Assembly (NCBI GenBank): GCA_965220485.1
Contig: OZ244832.1
Location: 310,001 to 374,000, forward strand
DNA from: Aldehydirespirator sp965220485
Lineage (GTDB): Bacteria; Actinomycetota; Acidimicrobiia; Acidimicrobiales; Aldehydirespiratoraceae
Direction of reading: 5' to 3'
Length of the DNA: 64,000 bases
The notes below the pieces were generated by a model. The model worked only from the letters and a program-made list of their open reading frames with translations. It searched no databases and had not been told where the DNA came from. Positions within the stretch are counted from its first letter, which is position 1, and every line of letters starts with the position of its first letter. The position numbers and the translations under genes were made by a program. Shown piece after piece: positions 1 through 8,807 of this stretch.

Positions 1-1
1 G

Positions 2-223
2 GTCGAGCGGGCGCTGAGGGCCACCGCCGGGGCGCTGCTGGCCAGGATCGAGCTGTTCGACGTGTACCGGGGCCTGGGTGTGTCCGAGGGGTCGCGCAGC
101 CTGGCCTACCGGCTGCGCTTCCAGGCCCCGGACCGGACCCTCACCGACGCCGAGGTGGCTGAAGCCCGCCAGCGCTGCATAGACGAGACATCCCGCCGCA
201 CCGGAGCGGCGCTGCGCGCGTAG
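2..223 (+). CDS. pheT: Phenylalanyl-tRNA synthetase beta subunit, C-terminal end (partial)
   Basis: This is the last 73 codons of a gene that starts outside the window. The residues match the C-terminal ferredoxin-fold anticodon-binding domain of the PheRS beta chain: an IELFDVYRG strand, then GSRSLAYRLRF, then APDRTLTDAEV and a final helix. The beta subunit pairs with PheS to charge tRNA-Phe in the cytoplasm. In Actinomycetota pheST commonly lies directly upstream of the arginine operon, which is the arrangement here, with MITEs and about 780 bp of apparently non-coding DNA in between. Identification is firm although only the tail is present. Confidence 0.93.
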   Translation, partial: VERALRATAGALLARIELFDVYRGLGVSEGSRSLAYRLRFQAPDRTLTDAEVAEARQRCIDETSRRTGAALRA

Positions 224-227
224 ACAC

Positions 228-334
228 CTAGGTGGCTGGTGTTAAATGGCAATTTGCCACAATTCGCAAGTCGCTGACCTGGGGTTTTGTGACCGCAAAA
301 CCTCCATTTCGGGAGTTTGGCACCAGCCACCTAG
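228..334. mobile_element. MITE family A, copy 1 (non-autonomous, about 107 bp)
   Basis: The element is bounded by CTAG and has perfect 14-base inverted ends (CTAGGTGGCTGGTG and its complement). Its interior has no ORF and contains a small hairpin (GGTTTTG / CAAAACC around 283-302). A nearly identical copy lies at 57098-57204, and the same ends bound the autonomous IS1182-type element at 57201-59118, which is the likely source of transposase. Confidence 0.88.
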
Positions 335-437
335 GAGACTGCTGAGTAATGCCGATTTCGGCCAACCCACAAGCCTCTGACCTGGGGTTTTATGATCACG
401 AAACTAGCAATTTGTGACTTACTCAGCAGTCTCCTAG
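331..437. mobile_element. MITE family B, copy 1 (tandem with family A, sharing one CTAG)
   Basis: The ends are inverted repeats beginning CTAGGAGACTGCTGAGTAA, and the right end is the exact complement. The left CTAG (331-334) is also the right CTAG of the preceding family A element, so the two sit head to tail. The interior shares the core TCTGACCTGGGGTTTT with family A despite different ends. The IS1182-type element at 55086-57101 has the same termini and probably mobilises it. Confidence 0.86.
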
Positions 438-1013
438 CCCAACCGGCGGCTAGTCCCAGCAGCCGTAGATCCAGCGCCGATAACAGTAGTTGTAGCGTCG
501 TTGGGAGATGGATGCCAGCAGTAGAATCCGCAGGTGCCGGCCCCGTGCAGATGAGGCTGCCGTTCACGCGGACGCGTGAACCGGTCATGACGCTTGCGCA
601 ATGAGTGTTTCGAGGTGCCGGAACGTGCCGCGGCGAGCCGTCGCTCGCAGCCGATCGATCTGGGCCGTCGCGGATGGAATCTTAGCGTGAATCCACCGAT
701 GGGTTTGTGGTCTCTCACCAAATCTGCACGGGTTGTAGTCGTATATGACGTGTTTCTCTACAGATTTCGGGACGTTCTTGGAGATGGGGCCTTTGACCGG
801 GCTGCGGAGTGTTGCTTCACAGCAAATGCCTCCTCACATGGCCAGAACGATCGTCGTTCTAAACGGCATTCTCCCACGTCGGGAGGCCTTTCTGGTGGAC
901 GCATAAACACTCAGAACCTCACCGCGCCGGTGGATTCAGGCTTAGAGGCAGCGCGGATAGGCGGCCGCGAAGGCACGAGGCACCTGCAATCCGACGGCAT
1001 CGTGGTGCCGAAC
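438..1013. other. Gene-poor stretch upstream of argC
   Basis: No convincing gene was found. Reading frames are present (for example plus-strand 594-1067) but show no family motif or sensible start context, and base composition is more AT-rich than in the flanking genes. The only structure seen is the start of a repeated motif: CTTAGAGGCAGCGCGGATAG at 941-960 recurs at 1034-1053. The left part may be remnant DNA brought in with the MITEs. Confidence 0.5.
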
Positions 1014-1058
1014 CTCACCTATCCGCGCACGTCCTTAGAGGCAGCGCGGATAGGTGAG
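1014..1058 (+). promoter_or_regulatory. 15-bp hairpin in the region upstream of argC
   Basis: CTCACCTATCCGCGC (1014-1028) is perfectly complementary to GCGCGGATAGGTGAG (1044-1058), with a 15-nt loop. The right arm belongs to a motif that also occurs at 941-961, and a related half-motif (CCTATCCGCACACG) is at 1111-1124. No T-tract follows, so it is not a simple terminator. It could be an attenuator, a protein site or a small repeat element; its function is unknown. Confidence 0.5.
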
Positions 1059-1164
1059 AAGCAGTAGCAGTGATGCCTGTGTTACCAGCGATTCGAAACG
1101 CTGTGGAGCGCCTATCCGCACACGTTCTTAGCGGTTTTCAGATGGGACATGGTGTGGAAGTATG

Positions 1165-1180
1165 TTCTCATCTCTGAGAA
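1165..1180. promoter_or_regulatory. Dyad upstream of argC, possible ArgR operator
   Basis: TTCTCA-TCTC-TGAGAA is a perfect 6+6 dyad located 38 bp before the argC start. ArgR operators are AT-rich imperfect palindromes of about 18 bp, and argR is in this operon, so autoregulation at this point would fit. The sequence does not match the enteric ARG box closely, so the assignment is tentative. Confidence 0.3.
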
Positions 1181-1218
1181 AAGTTGCAAATTCGGTACTG
1201 GCCCATTAGCTTGTCGGG

Positions 1219-2253
1219 ATGCACAAGGCTGCCGTGATCGGCGCGTCGGGGTTCACCGGCGCTGAACTGCTGAGGATCTGCGCGTCCCACCCGGATCTGG
1301 AGGCGGTGGTGGCCACGGGCGACTCCATGGCTGGCAAGGCCGTGGCCGACCTCTATCCGAGCCTGGCTCCCGCCTACGGCGGCGTCGAGTTCGTGCGCTA
1401 CGAGCCCGGTGTCGCCTCCGGCTGCGACCTGGCCTTCTGCGGGCTGCCCCACGGCGCCTCGCAGGCAGTGGTGGGCGAACTGCGCAACGACGTGAGGCAC
1501 ATCGTCGACCTCGCCGCCGACTTCAGGCTCGACGACCCCGGTCTCTACCCGGCGTGGTACGGCGAGGAGCACACCGCACCCGAGTTGCTCGACGAGTTCG
1601 TGTACGGCCTTCCCGAGCTGTTTCGCGACGCCATCAGGGGCACCGAGTTGGTGGCCGCGCCGGGCTGCTATGTGACCACGGCCGCGCTGGCTCTCGCCCC
1701 CCTCGTCTCCGCGGGCGCAGTGGAGCCCACCGGGATCATCGTCGATGCGGCCAGCGGGGTGTCGGGTGCGGGCCGGCCGCCCAAGCCCCACACCTCGTTC
1801 TGCGCGGTGGACGAGGACTTCGCCGCCTACGGGCTCTTGACCCACCGCCACACGCCCGAGATCGAGATGGCCGTGTCCCGGTACGCCGGCATCGGCGTGC
1901 AGGTGTTGTTCACGCCCCACCTGGCCCCCATGAACCGGGGTATCCTCGCCACCTGCTACGCCCGGCCCACCGGAGCGACCAGTACCGACGAAGCGCTGGG
2001 CGTGCTGTCGGCCGCCTACGGTGACGAGCCGTTCGTAGTGGTGAGCGAGCGGTCGCCCTCGACCAAGGCCACTCTTGGGTCCAACAGTGTCCACATCACG
2101 GCCAGAGTCGACCAGCGCACCGGATGGGTGGTGGTGATCGCGGCGCTCGACAACCTGGTCAAGGGGGCGTCGGGCCAGGCCGTGCAGTGCGCCAACCTGG
2201 CTCTGGGCATCGACGAGACCGCCGGGCTGGCCCCAGCCGGCGTTTATCCCTAG
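1219..2253 (+). CDS. argC: N-acetyl-gamma-glutamyl-phosphate reductase
   Basis: The 344-residue protein catalyses the NADPH-dependent reduction of N-acetylglutamyl-5-phosphate to the semialdehyde, the third step of arginine synthesis. The N-terminal IGASGFTGAELLRI is the Rossmann dinucleotide motif. The active-site cysteine is in AAPGCYVTT (about residue 150), and HTPEIE and PHLAPMNRG are typical of ArgC. Length is normal for the family. The start is the ATG preceding HKAAVIGASGF; the upstream Shine-Dalgarno is weak. It is the first gene of argCJBDFRGH, with argJ beginning 111 bp downstream. Confidence 0.97.
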   Translation: MHKAAVIGASGFTGAELLRICASHPDLEAVVATGDSMAGKAVADLYPSLAPAYGGVEFVRYEPGVASGCDLAFCGLPHGASQAVVGELRNDVRHIVDLAADFRLDDPGLYPAWYGEEHTAPELLDEFVYGLPELFRDAIRGTELVAAPGCYVTTAALALAPLVSAGAVEPTGIIVDAASGVSGAGRPPKPHTSFCAVDEDFAAYGLLTHRHTPEIEMAVSRYAGIGVQVLFTPHLAPMNRGILATCYARPTGATSTDEALGVLSAAYGDEPFVVVSERSPSTKATLGSNSVHITARVDQRTGWVVVIAALDNLVKGASGQAVQCANLALGIDETAGLAPAGVYP

Positions 2254-2364
2254 GGGCCGAGATGGGCGCGTTACAAGCCTCGTCGCGGCCCGGCAACCTA
2301 ATTGGTGGCGATATTGGGCCTCTGGGGCACAATCTGTCGCCAATTTCGTGCGGCGGTGGCTGCT

Positions 2365-3594
2365 ATGGATGAGACCAAGGTCTCGCCGCTCGCCCCCGCG
2401 GCGTTCCCTGCCGTGCCCGCCGTCGCAGGTGTGCGGCTAGCGGTGGCCGCGGCCGGGATCCGCTATGTGGGCCGGGACGATGTAATGCTGGCCGAAATGC
2501 CTCCGGGTAGCACCGTGGCCGGTGTGTTCACCCGGTCGCTGTGCACCGCCGCGCCCGTCGACTGGTGCCAGCACGCCCTGGCCGCGAGCTCCGGCCGCGG
2601 CCGGGCCATCATCGTCAACTCGGGCAACGCCAACGCGTTCACCGGTGCGTCCGGGCATCGAGTCGCCCAACACACCGCGGAGTCCGTGGCCGGAGCCCTG
2701 GGCGCGCAAGCTCATGAGGTGCTGGTCGTCTCCACGGGCGTGATCGGCGAGGATCTGCCCGTCGAGCGCATCGACGCCGCGCTCCCTGCACTCATCGCCG
2801 GACTCTCCGGCCCGGATCCGAAGGCTTGGGAGGCCGCCGCGGTCGCCATAGGCACCACCGACACATTCCCCAAGGGTGCGTCGGCACCGGTAGCAGGCAC
2901 GAGCGCCCGCGTAGCCGGCATCGCCAAGGGGAGCGGCATGATCGCTCCCGACATGGCCACCATGCTCGCGTTCGTGTTCACCGACCTGGCCGTGGACCCG
3001 CCGACAGCTCAGGAGTGCTTGGCCGAGTCGGTGGAGAAGAGCTTCAATCGCATCACCGTCGACTCCGACACCTCCACCAGCGACACCGTTCTGCTGGCCG
3101 CAACCGGCACGTCGGGACAGCCCGCCACCCTGCACATGAGGGCCTTCCGGGACGCACTCGACGCGGTCATGCTGGACCTCGCCCATCAGATCGTGCGCGA
3201 CGGCGAGGGCGCCACAAAGTTCGTGGCCGTCACCGTCACCGGCGCGGCCGACGACGCGGCCGCACTGGCCATAGCTCGATCAGTGGCTGACTCCCCGCTT
3301 GTGAAGACCGCCCTGGCCGCCTCCGATGCCAACTGGGGCCGCGTCGTGGCCGCGGTGGGCAAGGCCGGCCAGCGGGTCGACCGGGACCGGCTGTCGATCT
3401 GGATCGGCGACGAGCAGTGCGCCAAGGATGGGGTGCCGCGCCCCGGCTACAGCGAGCAGAGGGCCACCGAGCACCTGCTGGGCAACGACATCGAGCTTCG
3501 GGTGGATGTGGGCGTGGGCGACGGCGACTCCACCGTCTGGACCTGCGACCTCACCCACGGCTACATCGACATCAACGCGGGGTACAGAACATGA
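2365..3594 (+). CDS. argJ: Bifunctional ornithine acetyltransferase / N-acetylglutamate synthase
   Basis: The 409-residue ArgJ transfers the acetyl group from N-acetylornithine to glutamate, recycling acetyl in the cyclic arginine pathway. The autoproteolytic site is visible as KGSGMIAPDMATMLAFVFTD, where cleavage before the Thr of ATML creates the alpha and beta chains. NSGNANAFTG and DSDTSTSDT are further family signatures. A GTG at 2302 would extend the frame, but the ATG at 2365 gives the usual N-terminus. The stop codon overlaps the argB start (ATGA), implying translational coupling. Confidence 0.96.
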   Translation: MDETKVSPLAPAAFPAVPAVAGVRLAVAAAGIRYVGRDDVMLAEMPPGSTVAGVFTRSLCTAAPVDWCQHALAASSGRGRAIIVNSGNANAFTGASGHRVAQHTAESVAGALGAQAHEVLVVSTGVIGEDLPVERIDAALPALIAGLSGPDPKAWEAAAVAIGTTDTFPKGASAPVAGTSARVAGIAKGSGMIAPDMATMLAFVFTDLAVDPPTAQECLAESVEKSFNRITVDSDTSTSDTVLLAATGTSGQPATLHMRAFRDALDAVMLDLAHQIVRDGEGATKFVAVTVTGAADDAAALAIARSVADSPLVKTALAASDANWGRVVAAVGKAGQRVDRDRLSIWIGDEQCAKDGVPRPGYSEQRATEHLLGNDIELRVDVGVGDGDSTVWTCDLTHGYIDINAGYRT

Positions 3595-4544
3595 CCGGCG
3601 CGACCGGAATCCACACCGACCACGACACTGCGCAAGGCTTCGAGCCCGACCGGAGGGCCCGCGCCCTGGTTGAGGCCCTGCCCTACATCCGGCGCTTCCG
3701 GGGCGCGGTCGTGGTCATCAAGTACGGCGGACATGCCATGACCGACACGGGGTTGGCCGACTCGTTCGCCCGCGACATCGTGCTGGTGCGCTCCGTCGGG
3801 TTGAGGCCGGTGGTAGTCCACGGCGGTGGTCCGCAGATCGGCGAGCATCTGCGGAGGCTGGGAAAGCAGAGCGAATTCCGCGACGGCCTGCGGGTGACCG
3901 ACGCCGAGACCCTCGAAGTGGCCCGGATGGTTCTCGTGGGCAAGGTCGGCCGGGACATCGTCAGTGCCATCAACGCCAATGGCGGAGCAGCCCTGGGCCT
4001 GTCGGGGGAGGACGGCGGCCTGGTCACCGCGGCGCCCCGGGATCCGGAGTTGGGCTTCGTCGGCGATGTGGCTGCGGTGAATCCCCTCATCATCGAGCGC
4101 CTCGTCGACTCCGAGATCATTCCGGTGGTGTCCTCCATCGGCGCCGACGTGACCGGCCAGGCTTACAACATCAACGCCGACACGATGGCCGCGGCCCTCG
4201 CCGGTGCGCTCTCCGCGGCCAAGGTCGTGTACCTGACCGACGTTCCCGGTCTGCTCGCAGACCCGTCCGAGGTGTCCTCGCTGGTGAGCCGGGCCAGTGT
4301 CGAGGAGGTAGAGGCCATGATCGCGCAGGGCGCGGTCAGCGGCGGCATGATCCCCAAGGCCCGGGCCTGCGTCGACGCGGTGCGCCAGGGTGCTGGATCC
4401 GCCCACATGCTCGATGGCCGCATCACCCACGCGGTGCTGCTCGAGCTGTTCACCGACGCGGGCATAGGCACGATGATTACGAACGGCGCAGCCGGCTCCG
4501 GCCCCGCCGGCGTATCCAAGGACACACGCGAGGACCAGCCATGA
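3591..4544 (+). CDS. argB: Acetylglutamate kinase
   Basis: The 317-residue kinase phosphorylates N-acetylglutamate and is the usual point of arginine feedback control. Visible motifs are KYGGHAM (phosphate-binding lysine), VHGGGPQIGEHL (substrate loop), GLSGEDGGL and NINADTMAAALAGAL (ATP-site region). The ATG at 3591 overlaps the argJ stop by four bases and the gene ends in another ATGA overlap with argD, so J-B-D are tightly coupled. An upstream GTG at 3417 would lie wholly inside argJ and was rejected. Confidence 0.97.
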   Translation: MTGATGIHTDHDTAQGFEPDRRARALVEALPYIRRFRGAVVVIKYGGHAMTDTGLADSFARDIVLVRSVGLRPVVVHGGGPQIGEHLRRLGKQSEFRDGLRVTDAETLEVARMVLVGKVGRDIVSAINANGGAALGLSGEDGGLVTAAPRDPELGFVGDVAAVNPLIIERLVDSEIIPVVSSIGADVTGQAYNINADTMAAALAGALSAAKVVYLTDVPGLLADPSEVSSLVSRASVEEVEAMIAQGAVSGGMIPKARACVDAVRQGAGSAHMLDGRITHAVLLELFTDAGIGTMITNGAAGSGPAGVSKDTREDQP

Positions 4545-5725
4545 GCAGAGCCACCTTGATGAACAACTACGGTCCTCCGCCGGTGACCTTCGTGCGCGGT
4601 CAGGGCGCGGTGCTCACCGACGACCGCGGCCGCAGCTACCTCGACTTCCTGTGCGGGCTGGCCGTCACGGGGCTGGGCCATGCCCACCCGGCGGTGACCG
4701 AGGCCGTTGCAGCCCAGGCGTCAACGCTGATCCATACGTCCAACCTCTTCGCGAATGAGCCGACCGCCGAGGTGGTGGAGACGCTCGACCGGCTGATCCG
4801 GTCGGGCCCCGGCGGCGACGCCGAGCCCGGCCGGATCCTGTTCCAGAACTCCGGCGCGGAGGCGGTCGAGGCCGCCCTCAAGCTCGCTCGGAAGCATCAG
4901 GGGCGGGGCCGCCACGCGGTGGTGAGCGCCTACGGCTCGTTCCACGGGCGCACACTGGCCGCGCTGGCGGCCACCGGGCAGCCCGAGAAGCACGAGCCGT
5001 TCCAGCCCATGCCGGACGGCTTCCGTCACGTGCCCTTCGACGACATCGACGCCCTGGTTGCCGCGCTCGATCCCTCCGTCGGAGCGGTGCTGCTGGAGTC
5101 GGTGCAAGGCGAGGGCGGAGTCCTTCCAGCGGGCGACGAGTACCTGCGGACCGTGCGGGGCGTGTGCGACGAGCGCGGCATTCTGCTGGTGATGGACGAG
5201 ATCCAGACCGGCCTGGCCCGCACCGGACGCTGGTTCGGCTATCAGCACGCCGGCGTGCAGCCCGATATCGTGACCATGGCCAAAGCGCTGGGCAACGGCG
5301 TGCCAACGGCAGCGGTGTGGGCCCGACCCGACGTCGCGGCCGCCTTCGTCCCCGGCGACCACGGCTCGACTTTTGCGGGCCAGCCTTTGGCCCTGGCCGC
5401 GGTGCGGGCGGTGCTCGCCGAGATGCAGGCCATGGACGCGCCCGCGGTGGCCACCCGTCTCGGCGCCGCGCTGCGGGATCTGCTGGTGCGGATCGACGGA
5501 GTGAAGAGCGTCAGAGGTCGCGGCCTGTTGCTGGCTGCGGAGCTGTCGGACGATGCCAGGGCGGGTCGCTCGGCCAAGGACATCGCCTCGGCTTGCCTCG
5601 AGCACGGACTGGTGGTCAACGGCGTGACTCCGACCGCTCTGAGGTTCGCACCGCCGTTCGTGGTCTCCGCCGAGCAACTCGCGGCCGGATGCTCCATCCT
5701 CGCCGATGTCTTGGAGCACCGCTGA
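4541..5725 (+). CDS. argD: Acetylornithine aminotransferase
   Basis: The 394-residue class III PLP aminotransferase converts N-acetylglutamate semialdehyde to N-acetylornithine. The PLP lysine is in MAKALGNGVP (about residue 247). Upstream, LLVMDEIQTGLARTG holds the aspartate that contacts the cofactor ring nitrogen, and STFAGQPLALAA carries the phosphate-contacting Thr. ILFQNSGAEAVEAALKLAR is the usual N-terminal cofactor segment. Length is normal. The ATG overlaps the argB stop by four bases. Confidence 0.95.
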   Translation: MSRATLMNNYGPPPVTFVRGQGAVLTDDRGRSYLDFLCGLAVTGLGHAHPAVTEAVAAQASTLIHTSNLFANEPTAEVVETLDRLIRSGPGGDAEPGRILFQNSGAEAVEAALKLARKHQGRGRHAVVSAYGSFHGRTLAALAATGQPEKHEPFQPMPDGFRHVPFDDIDALVAALDPSVGAVLLESVQGEGGVLPAGDEYLRTVRGVCDERGILLVMDEIQTGLARTGRWFGYQHAGVQPDIVTMAKALGNGVPTAAVWARPDVAAAFVPGDHGSTFAGQPLALAAVRAVLAEMQAMDAPAVATRLGAALRDLLVRIDGVKSVRGRGLLLAAELSDDARAGRSAKDIASACLEHGLVVNGVTPTALRFAPPFVVSAEQLAAGCSILADVLEHR

Positions 5726-5842
5726 CGTGGGACATCAGCGATCAAGTCGATCCCGATACAAAGTTCTCGTACCACTGTCGATCCACACACCACGAAGAGG
5801 TCGAGCGGACAGGCAGCAGCTCATGTTCGGAATCAGTAGGCG

Positions 5843-5897
5843 ATGAGCGAGGCCGTGGCCCGAGCGGCCCGTGAGCGCAGTGAACAAGAGCGGGAAA
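5843..5897 (+). repeat. arg-operon intergenic repeat, copy 1
   Basis: This is one of three copies of a roughly 52-bp GC-rich repeat with the core GAGGCCGTGGCCCGAGCGGC followed by CCGTGAGCGCAGYGAACARG and AGCGGGAA. The others are at 7361-7415 (inverted) and 8808-8861. All lie between arg genes. The unit could be read as an Arg/Glu-rich peptide, but it has no matching start context and occurs in both orientations, so it behaves as a dispersed repeat. Confidence 0.85.
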
Positions 5898-5954
5898 CAC
5901 CACGCCGCACCGCGAGCGCTCACCACCGATCCACAAACCATTAGAGGAGTTGAG

Positions 5955-6848
5955 ATGCGCCATCTGCTGGATGTCGACGGGTTGCAGCCAAACGAGCTGG
6001 CTCAAATCCTGAACTTAGCCACCGATCCCAACCCGCCCCAGGTGCTGGCGGGCAAGGGCGCGGCCCTGCTGTTCGAGAAGCCGTCGGCCCGCACCCGCAG
6101 CGCGACCGAGATGGCCGTCGTGCGGCTGGGCGGTCACCCGGTGTACATCGGCGCGGCCGAGGTCGGGCTGGACCAGCGCGAGAGCGTCGAGGACGTGACC
6201 CGCACGCTGGCGTGCTACAACGCGGTGGTCGGGGCGCGGGTGTTCGCCCACAGCACCGTGGAGCGGATGGCCGCCACCGACGCGGTCCCGATCGTCAACC
6301 TGCTCAGCGACGGCGCCCATCCCACTCAGGCTGTAGCCGACCTGCTGACGGTGCGCGCCGAGCTCGGTCACATCGAGGGTTTGGTGCTGGCCTATGTCGG
6401 CGGCGCCAACAATGTGGCCCACTCGCTGGTGCACGCGGCCGGCTTGTCGGGCATGGCGGCGCGCATCGCCAGCCCCAAGGGCTACGGCTTCAGTGAGTCC
6501 GTGCTGCGGCGGATGCGCCACCGAGGCTGCGAGCCGGTGCAGGTGGACAACCCGGCCGACGCGGTGCGGGGCGCCCATGTGGTCTACACGGACGTGTGGA
6601 CCTCGATGGGACAGGAGCAGGAGGTCGACAAGCGCCGCGAGGACTTTGCCGACTTCACGGTGACCAAGGCGCTGATGGCGCAGGCCGCACCGGATGCCAT
6701 ATTCCTTCACTGCCTGCCCGCCCATCGGGGCGAGGAGGTCACCGCCGCGGTGATCGACGGTCCTCGCAGCCGCGTGTGGCAGCAGGCGGCCAACCGGATG
6801 CACGCGGCCAGGGGCCTGCTGGTGTGGCTGATGGAAAGGGTCGGGTAA
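5955..6848 (+). CDS. argF: Ornithine carbamoyltransferase
   Basis: The 297-residue transferase makes citrulline from ornithine and carbamoyl phosphate. The carbamoyl-phosphate motif reads KPSARTRSA, with Ala where most family members have Thr (STRTR). HSTVERMAA, HPTQAVADLL and the catalytic HCLPAHRGEE are all present. The start is the ATG at 5955, placed 4-5 bases after AGAGGAG. The upstream in-frame GTG at 5871 lies in the intergenic repeat and would add a non-homologous leader. It lies 230 bp after argD, the largest gap in the operon. Confidence 0.95.
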   Translation: MRHLLDVDGLQPNELAQILNLATDPNPPQVLAGKGAALLFEKPSARTRSATEMAVVRLGGHPVYIGAAEVGLDQRESVEDVTRTLACYNAVVGARVFAHSTVERMAATDAVPIVNLLSDGAHPTQAVADLLTVRAELGHIEGLVLAYVGGANNVAHSLVHAAGLSGMAARIASPKGYGFSESVLRRMRHRGCEPVQVDNPADAVRGAHVVYTDVWTSMGQEQEVDKRREDFADFTVTKALMAQAAPDAIFLHCLPAHRGEEVTAAVIDGPRSRVWQQAANRMHAARGLLVWLMERVG

Positions 6849-6856
6849 GCGCAGCG

Positions 6857-7336
6857 ATGAGCAAGACCAGCCGCCAGCACCTCATCGTCCAGCTGCTCGC
6901 CGAGCACGCCGTGGCCAGCCAGCAGCAGCTGGTCGAGCTGCTCGCGGCCGCCGGCACGACCGCCACCCGGGCCACCGTGTCGCGCGATCTCGACGGGCTC
7001 GGAGCGGTGAAGGTGCGGGTGCCGGGGGGCAAGACGGTGTACGCCATCCCCGAGCATCCCGTCGACCGCATCGCTCCAACCGATCATCTCAGGAGGGTCA
7101 TGGGAGACTGGGTGGCCGACATCGGCTCGTCGGGCAACCTCGCGGTGGTGCGCACGCCGCCCGGCTCGGCCCATGTGGTGGCGTCCGCCCTCGACCGGGC
7201 CGGCCTTCCCGAGGTGCTCGGTACGGTGGCCGGCGACGACTCGCTGATCGTGGTCGCCGAGGAGGGAACGCCAGGCTCGGAGCTGGCCGACCGCCTGAGG
7301 GACCTCGCCGGATTCATGGGCCCCGCCGGAAGATGA
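6857..7336 (+). CDS. argR: Arginine repressor
   Basis: The 159-residue regulator has an N-terminal winged-helix DNA-binding domain (residues about 5-75: QHLIVQLLAEHAVASQQQLVELL and then TRATVSRDLDGLGAVKV). Its C-terminal hexamerisation and arginine-binding domain contains TPPGSAHVVASALDRA and GTVAGDDSLIVV. It normally binds paired ARG boxes when arginine is abundant and represses biosynthesis. It starts 8 bp after argF, so it is co-transcribed with the genes it is expected to control. Confidence 0.95.
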   Translation: MSKTSRQHLIVQLLAEHAVASQQQLVELLAAAGTTATRATVSRDLDGLGAVKVRVPGGKTVYAIPEHPVDRIAPTDHLRRVMGDWVADIGSSGNLAVVRTPPGSAHVVASALDRAGLPEVLGTVAGDDSLIVVAEEGTPGSELADRLRDLAGFMGPAGR

Positions 7337-7360
7337 GAGCGCCTCGCGGTGCAGCGTCGT

Positions 7361-7415
7361 GTTTCCCGCTCCTGTTCGCTGCGCTCACGGGCCGCTCGGG
7401 CCACGGCCTCGCTCA
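7361..7415 (-). repeat. arg-operon intergenic repeat, copy 2 (inverted)
   Basis: This is the reverse complement of the repeat seen at 5843-5897 and 8808-8861, located between argR and argG. On the plus strand it begins GTTTCCCGCTCCTGTTCGCT and continues with GGGCCGCTCGGGCCACGGCC. The inverted orientation relative to the other two copies means that the transcript could pair copy 2 with copy 1 or copy 3. Confidence 0.85.
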
Positions 7416-7502
7416 GGCCTCGCGAGGGATGCTCGTAGGCTGCGGCGCATCCGCTCGGCCTCTGGGACGGTGATCACAACACGAAGCGGCAAGGGTAGCA
7501 AA

Positions 7503-8777
7503 GTGAACAAAGAGAACGAAGTGCTGGCCGGGAGCGCGGCACCGCCCGGCGCGGCAGCGTCGAAGGTGGTGCTGGCCTATTCGGGCGGGCTGGACACGTC
7601 CATAATCCTGTGCTGGCTGCAGGAGACCTACGGCTGCACGGTGGTCACCTTCACCGCCGACATCGGCCAGGACGACGAGCTGGAGCCGGCCCGGGCCAAG
7701 GCCCTGGCCATGGGCGTCGCGCCCGAACACATCTTCATCGAGGACCTGCGCGAGGAGTTCGCCCGCGACTTCGTGTTCCCGATGTTCAGGGCCAACGCGC
7801 TCTACGAGGGCGAGTACCTGCTGGGCACCTCCATCGCCCGGCCCCTGATCGCCAAGCGCCTGGTGGAGATCGCGGAGGAGACAGGAGCCGACGCGATCAG
7901 CCACGGTGCCACCGGCAAGGGCAACGACCAGGTTCGCTTCGAGCTCGGCGCCTACGCGCTCAGACCCGACACCCGGGTCATCGCGCCCTGGCGGGAGTGG
8001 GACCTGGGCTCGCGGGAGTCGCTCATGGCCTACGCGGCCGAGCACGGCATCCCCATCGAGCGCAAGCGGGGAACCGAGTCGCCCTTCTCGATGGACGCCA
8101 ACATGCTGCACATCTCCTACGAGGGAGGCCCGCTAGAGGATCCCTGGAACGAGCCCCCCGCAGAGATGTGGCTCTGGTCGGTGAGCCCCCAGCACGCCCC
8201 TGACGAGCCGACCTATGTGGACCTCACCTTCGCAGGGGGCGACATCGTGGCCGTCGACGGCCGGACCATGACTCCCGGCCAGGTGCTGGCCACCCTCAAC
8301 GCGCTGGGCGCGGCCCACGGCGTCGGACGGATCGACATCGTGGAGAACCGCTACGTGGGCATGAAGAGCCGGGGCGCGTACGAGACACCGGGCGGCACGA
8401 TCATGCTGCGGGCCCACCGGGCCATTGAGTCGATCACCCTCGACCGGGAGGTGGCCCACCTCAAGGACGAGCTCATGCCCCGGTACGCGGAGCTGATCTA
8501 CAACGGATACTGGTGGAGCCCGGAGCGCGAGATGCTGCAGACGGCCATCGACCACAGCCAGAGCTGTGTGAACGGTGAGGTTCGGGTGCGGCTCTACAAG
8601 GGCAACGTCGATGTCGCCGGGCGCCGCTCCGACGACTCGCTGTTCGACTACAAGGTGGTCACCTTCGAGGAGGACGAGGGGGCCTACGACCAGGCGAATG
8701 CCACCGGGTTCATCGCGCTGCACGCTTTGCGGCTGCGCAATCTGGCCCTCAAGCAGGCCCAGAGGCCGAGCGGTTAG
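7503..8777 (+). CDS. argG: Argininosuccinate synthase
   Basis: The roughly 424-residue enzyme condenses citrulline and aspartate using ATP. The N-terminal KVVLAYSGGLDTSIIL is the PP-loop ATP pyrophosphatase signature. SHGATGKGNDQVRFE (citrulline/aspartate site), RGTESPFSMDANML and the C-terminal GFIALHALRLR are characteristic. The start chosen is GTG 7503 (VNKENEVL), because the longer frame upstream runs back through the intergenic repeat. It is separated from argR by 166 bp containing that repeat. Confidence 0.95.
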   Translation: MNKENEVLAGSAAPPGAAASKVVLAYSGGLDTSIILCWLQETYGCTVVTFTADIGQDDELEPARAKALAMGVAPEHIFIEDLREEFARDFVFPMFRANALYEGEYLLGTSIARPLIAKRLVEIAEETGADAISHGATGKGNDQVRFELGAYALRPDTRVIAPWREWDLGSRESLMAYAAEHGIPIERKRGTESPFSMDANMLHISYEGGPLEDPWNEPPAEMWLWSVSPQHAPDEPTYVDLTFAGGDIVAVDGRTMTPGQVLATLNALGAAHGVGRIDIVENRYVGMKSRGAYETPGGTIMLRAHRAIESITLDREVAHLKDELMPRYAELIYNGYWWSPEREMLQTAIDHSQSCVNGEVRVRLYKGNVDVAGRRSDDSLFDYKVVTFEEDEGAYDQANATGFIALHALRLRNLALKQAQRPSG

Positions 8778-8807
8778 GGAGCGATTCATGAGGATCTTGG
8801 CGATGCA

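Noticed and set aside
438..721. Minus-strand Cys/Tyr-rich reading near 440-560 that could be the end of a secreted protein
   Set aside because: The motif is short, the frames are broken and no upstream coding sequence supports it; at most it is a remnant.
594..1067. 157-codon frame upstream of argC
   Set aside because: It contains the repeated hairpin motif in translation (EAARIG twice), has no ribosome-binding site and shows no recognisable domain.
1168..2343. 391-codon open frame antisense to argC
   Set aside because: It is a GC-bias shadow frame: low-complexity Gly/Arg/His composition, no family motif, and argC on the other strand is certain.
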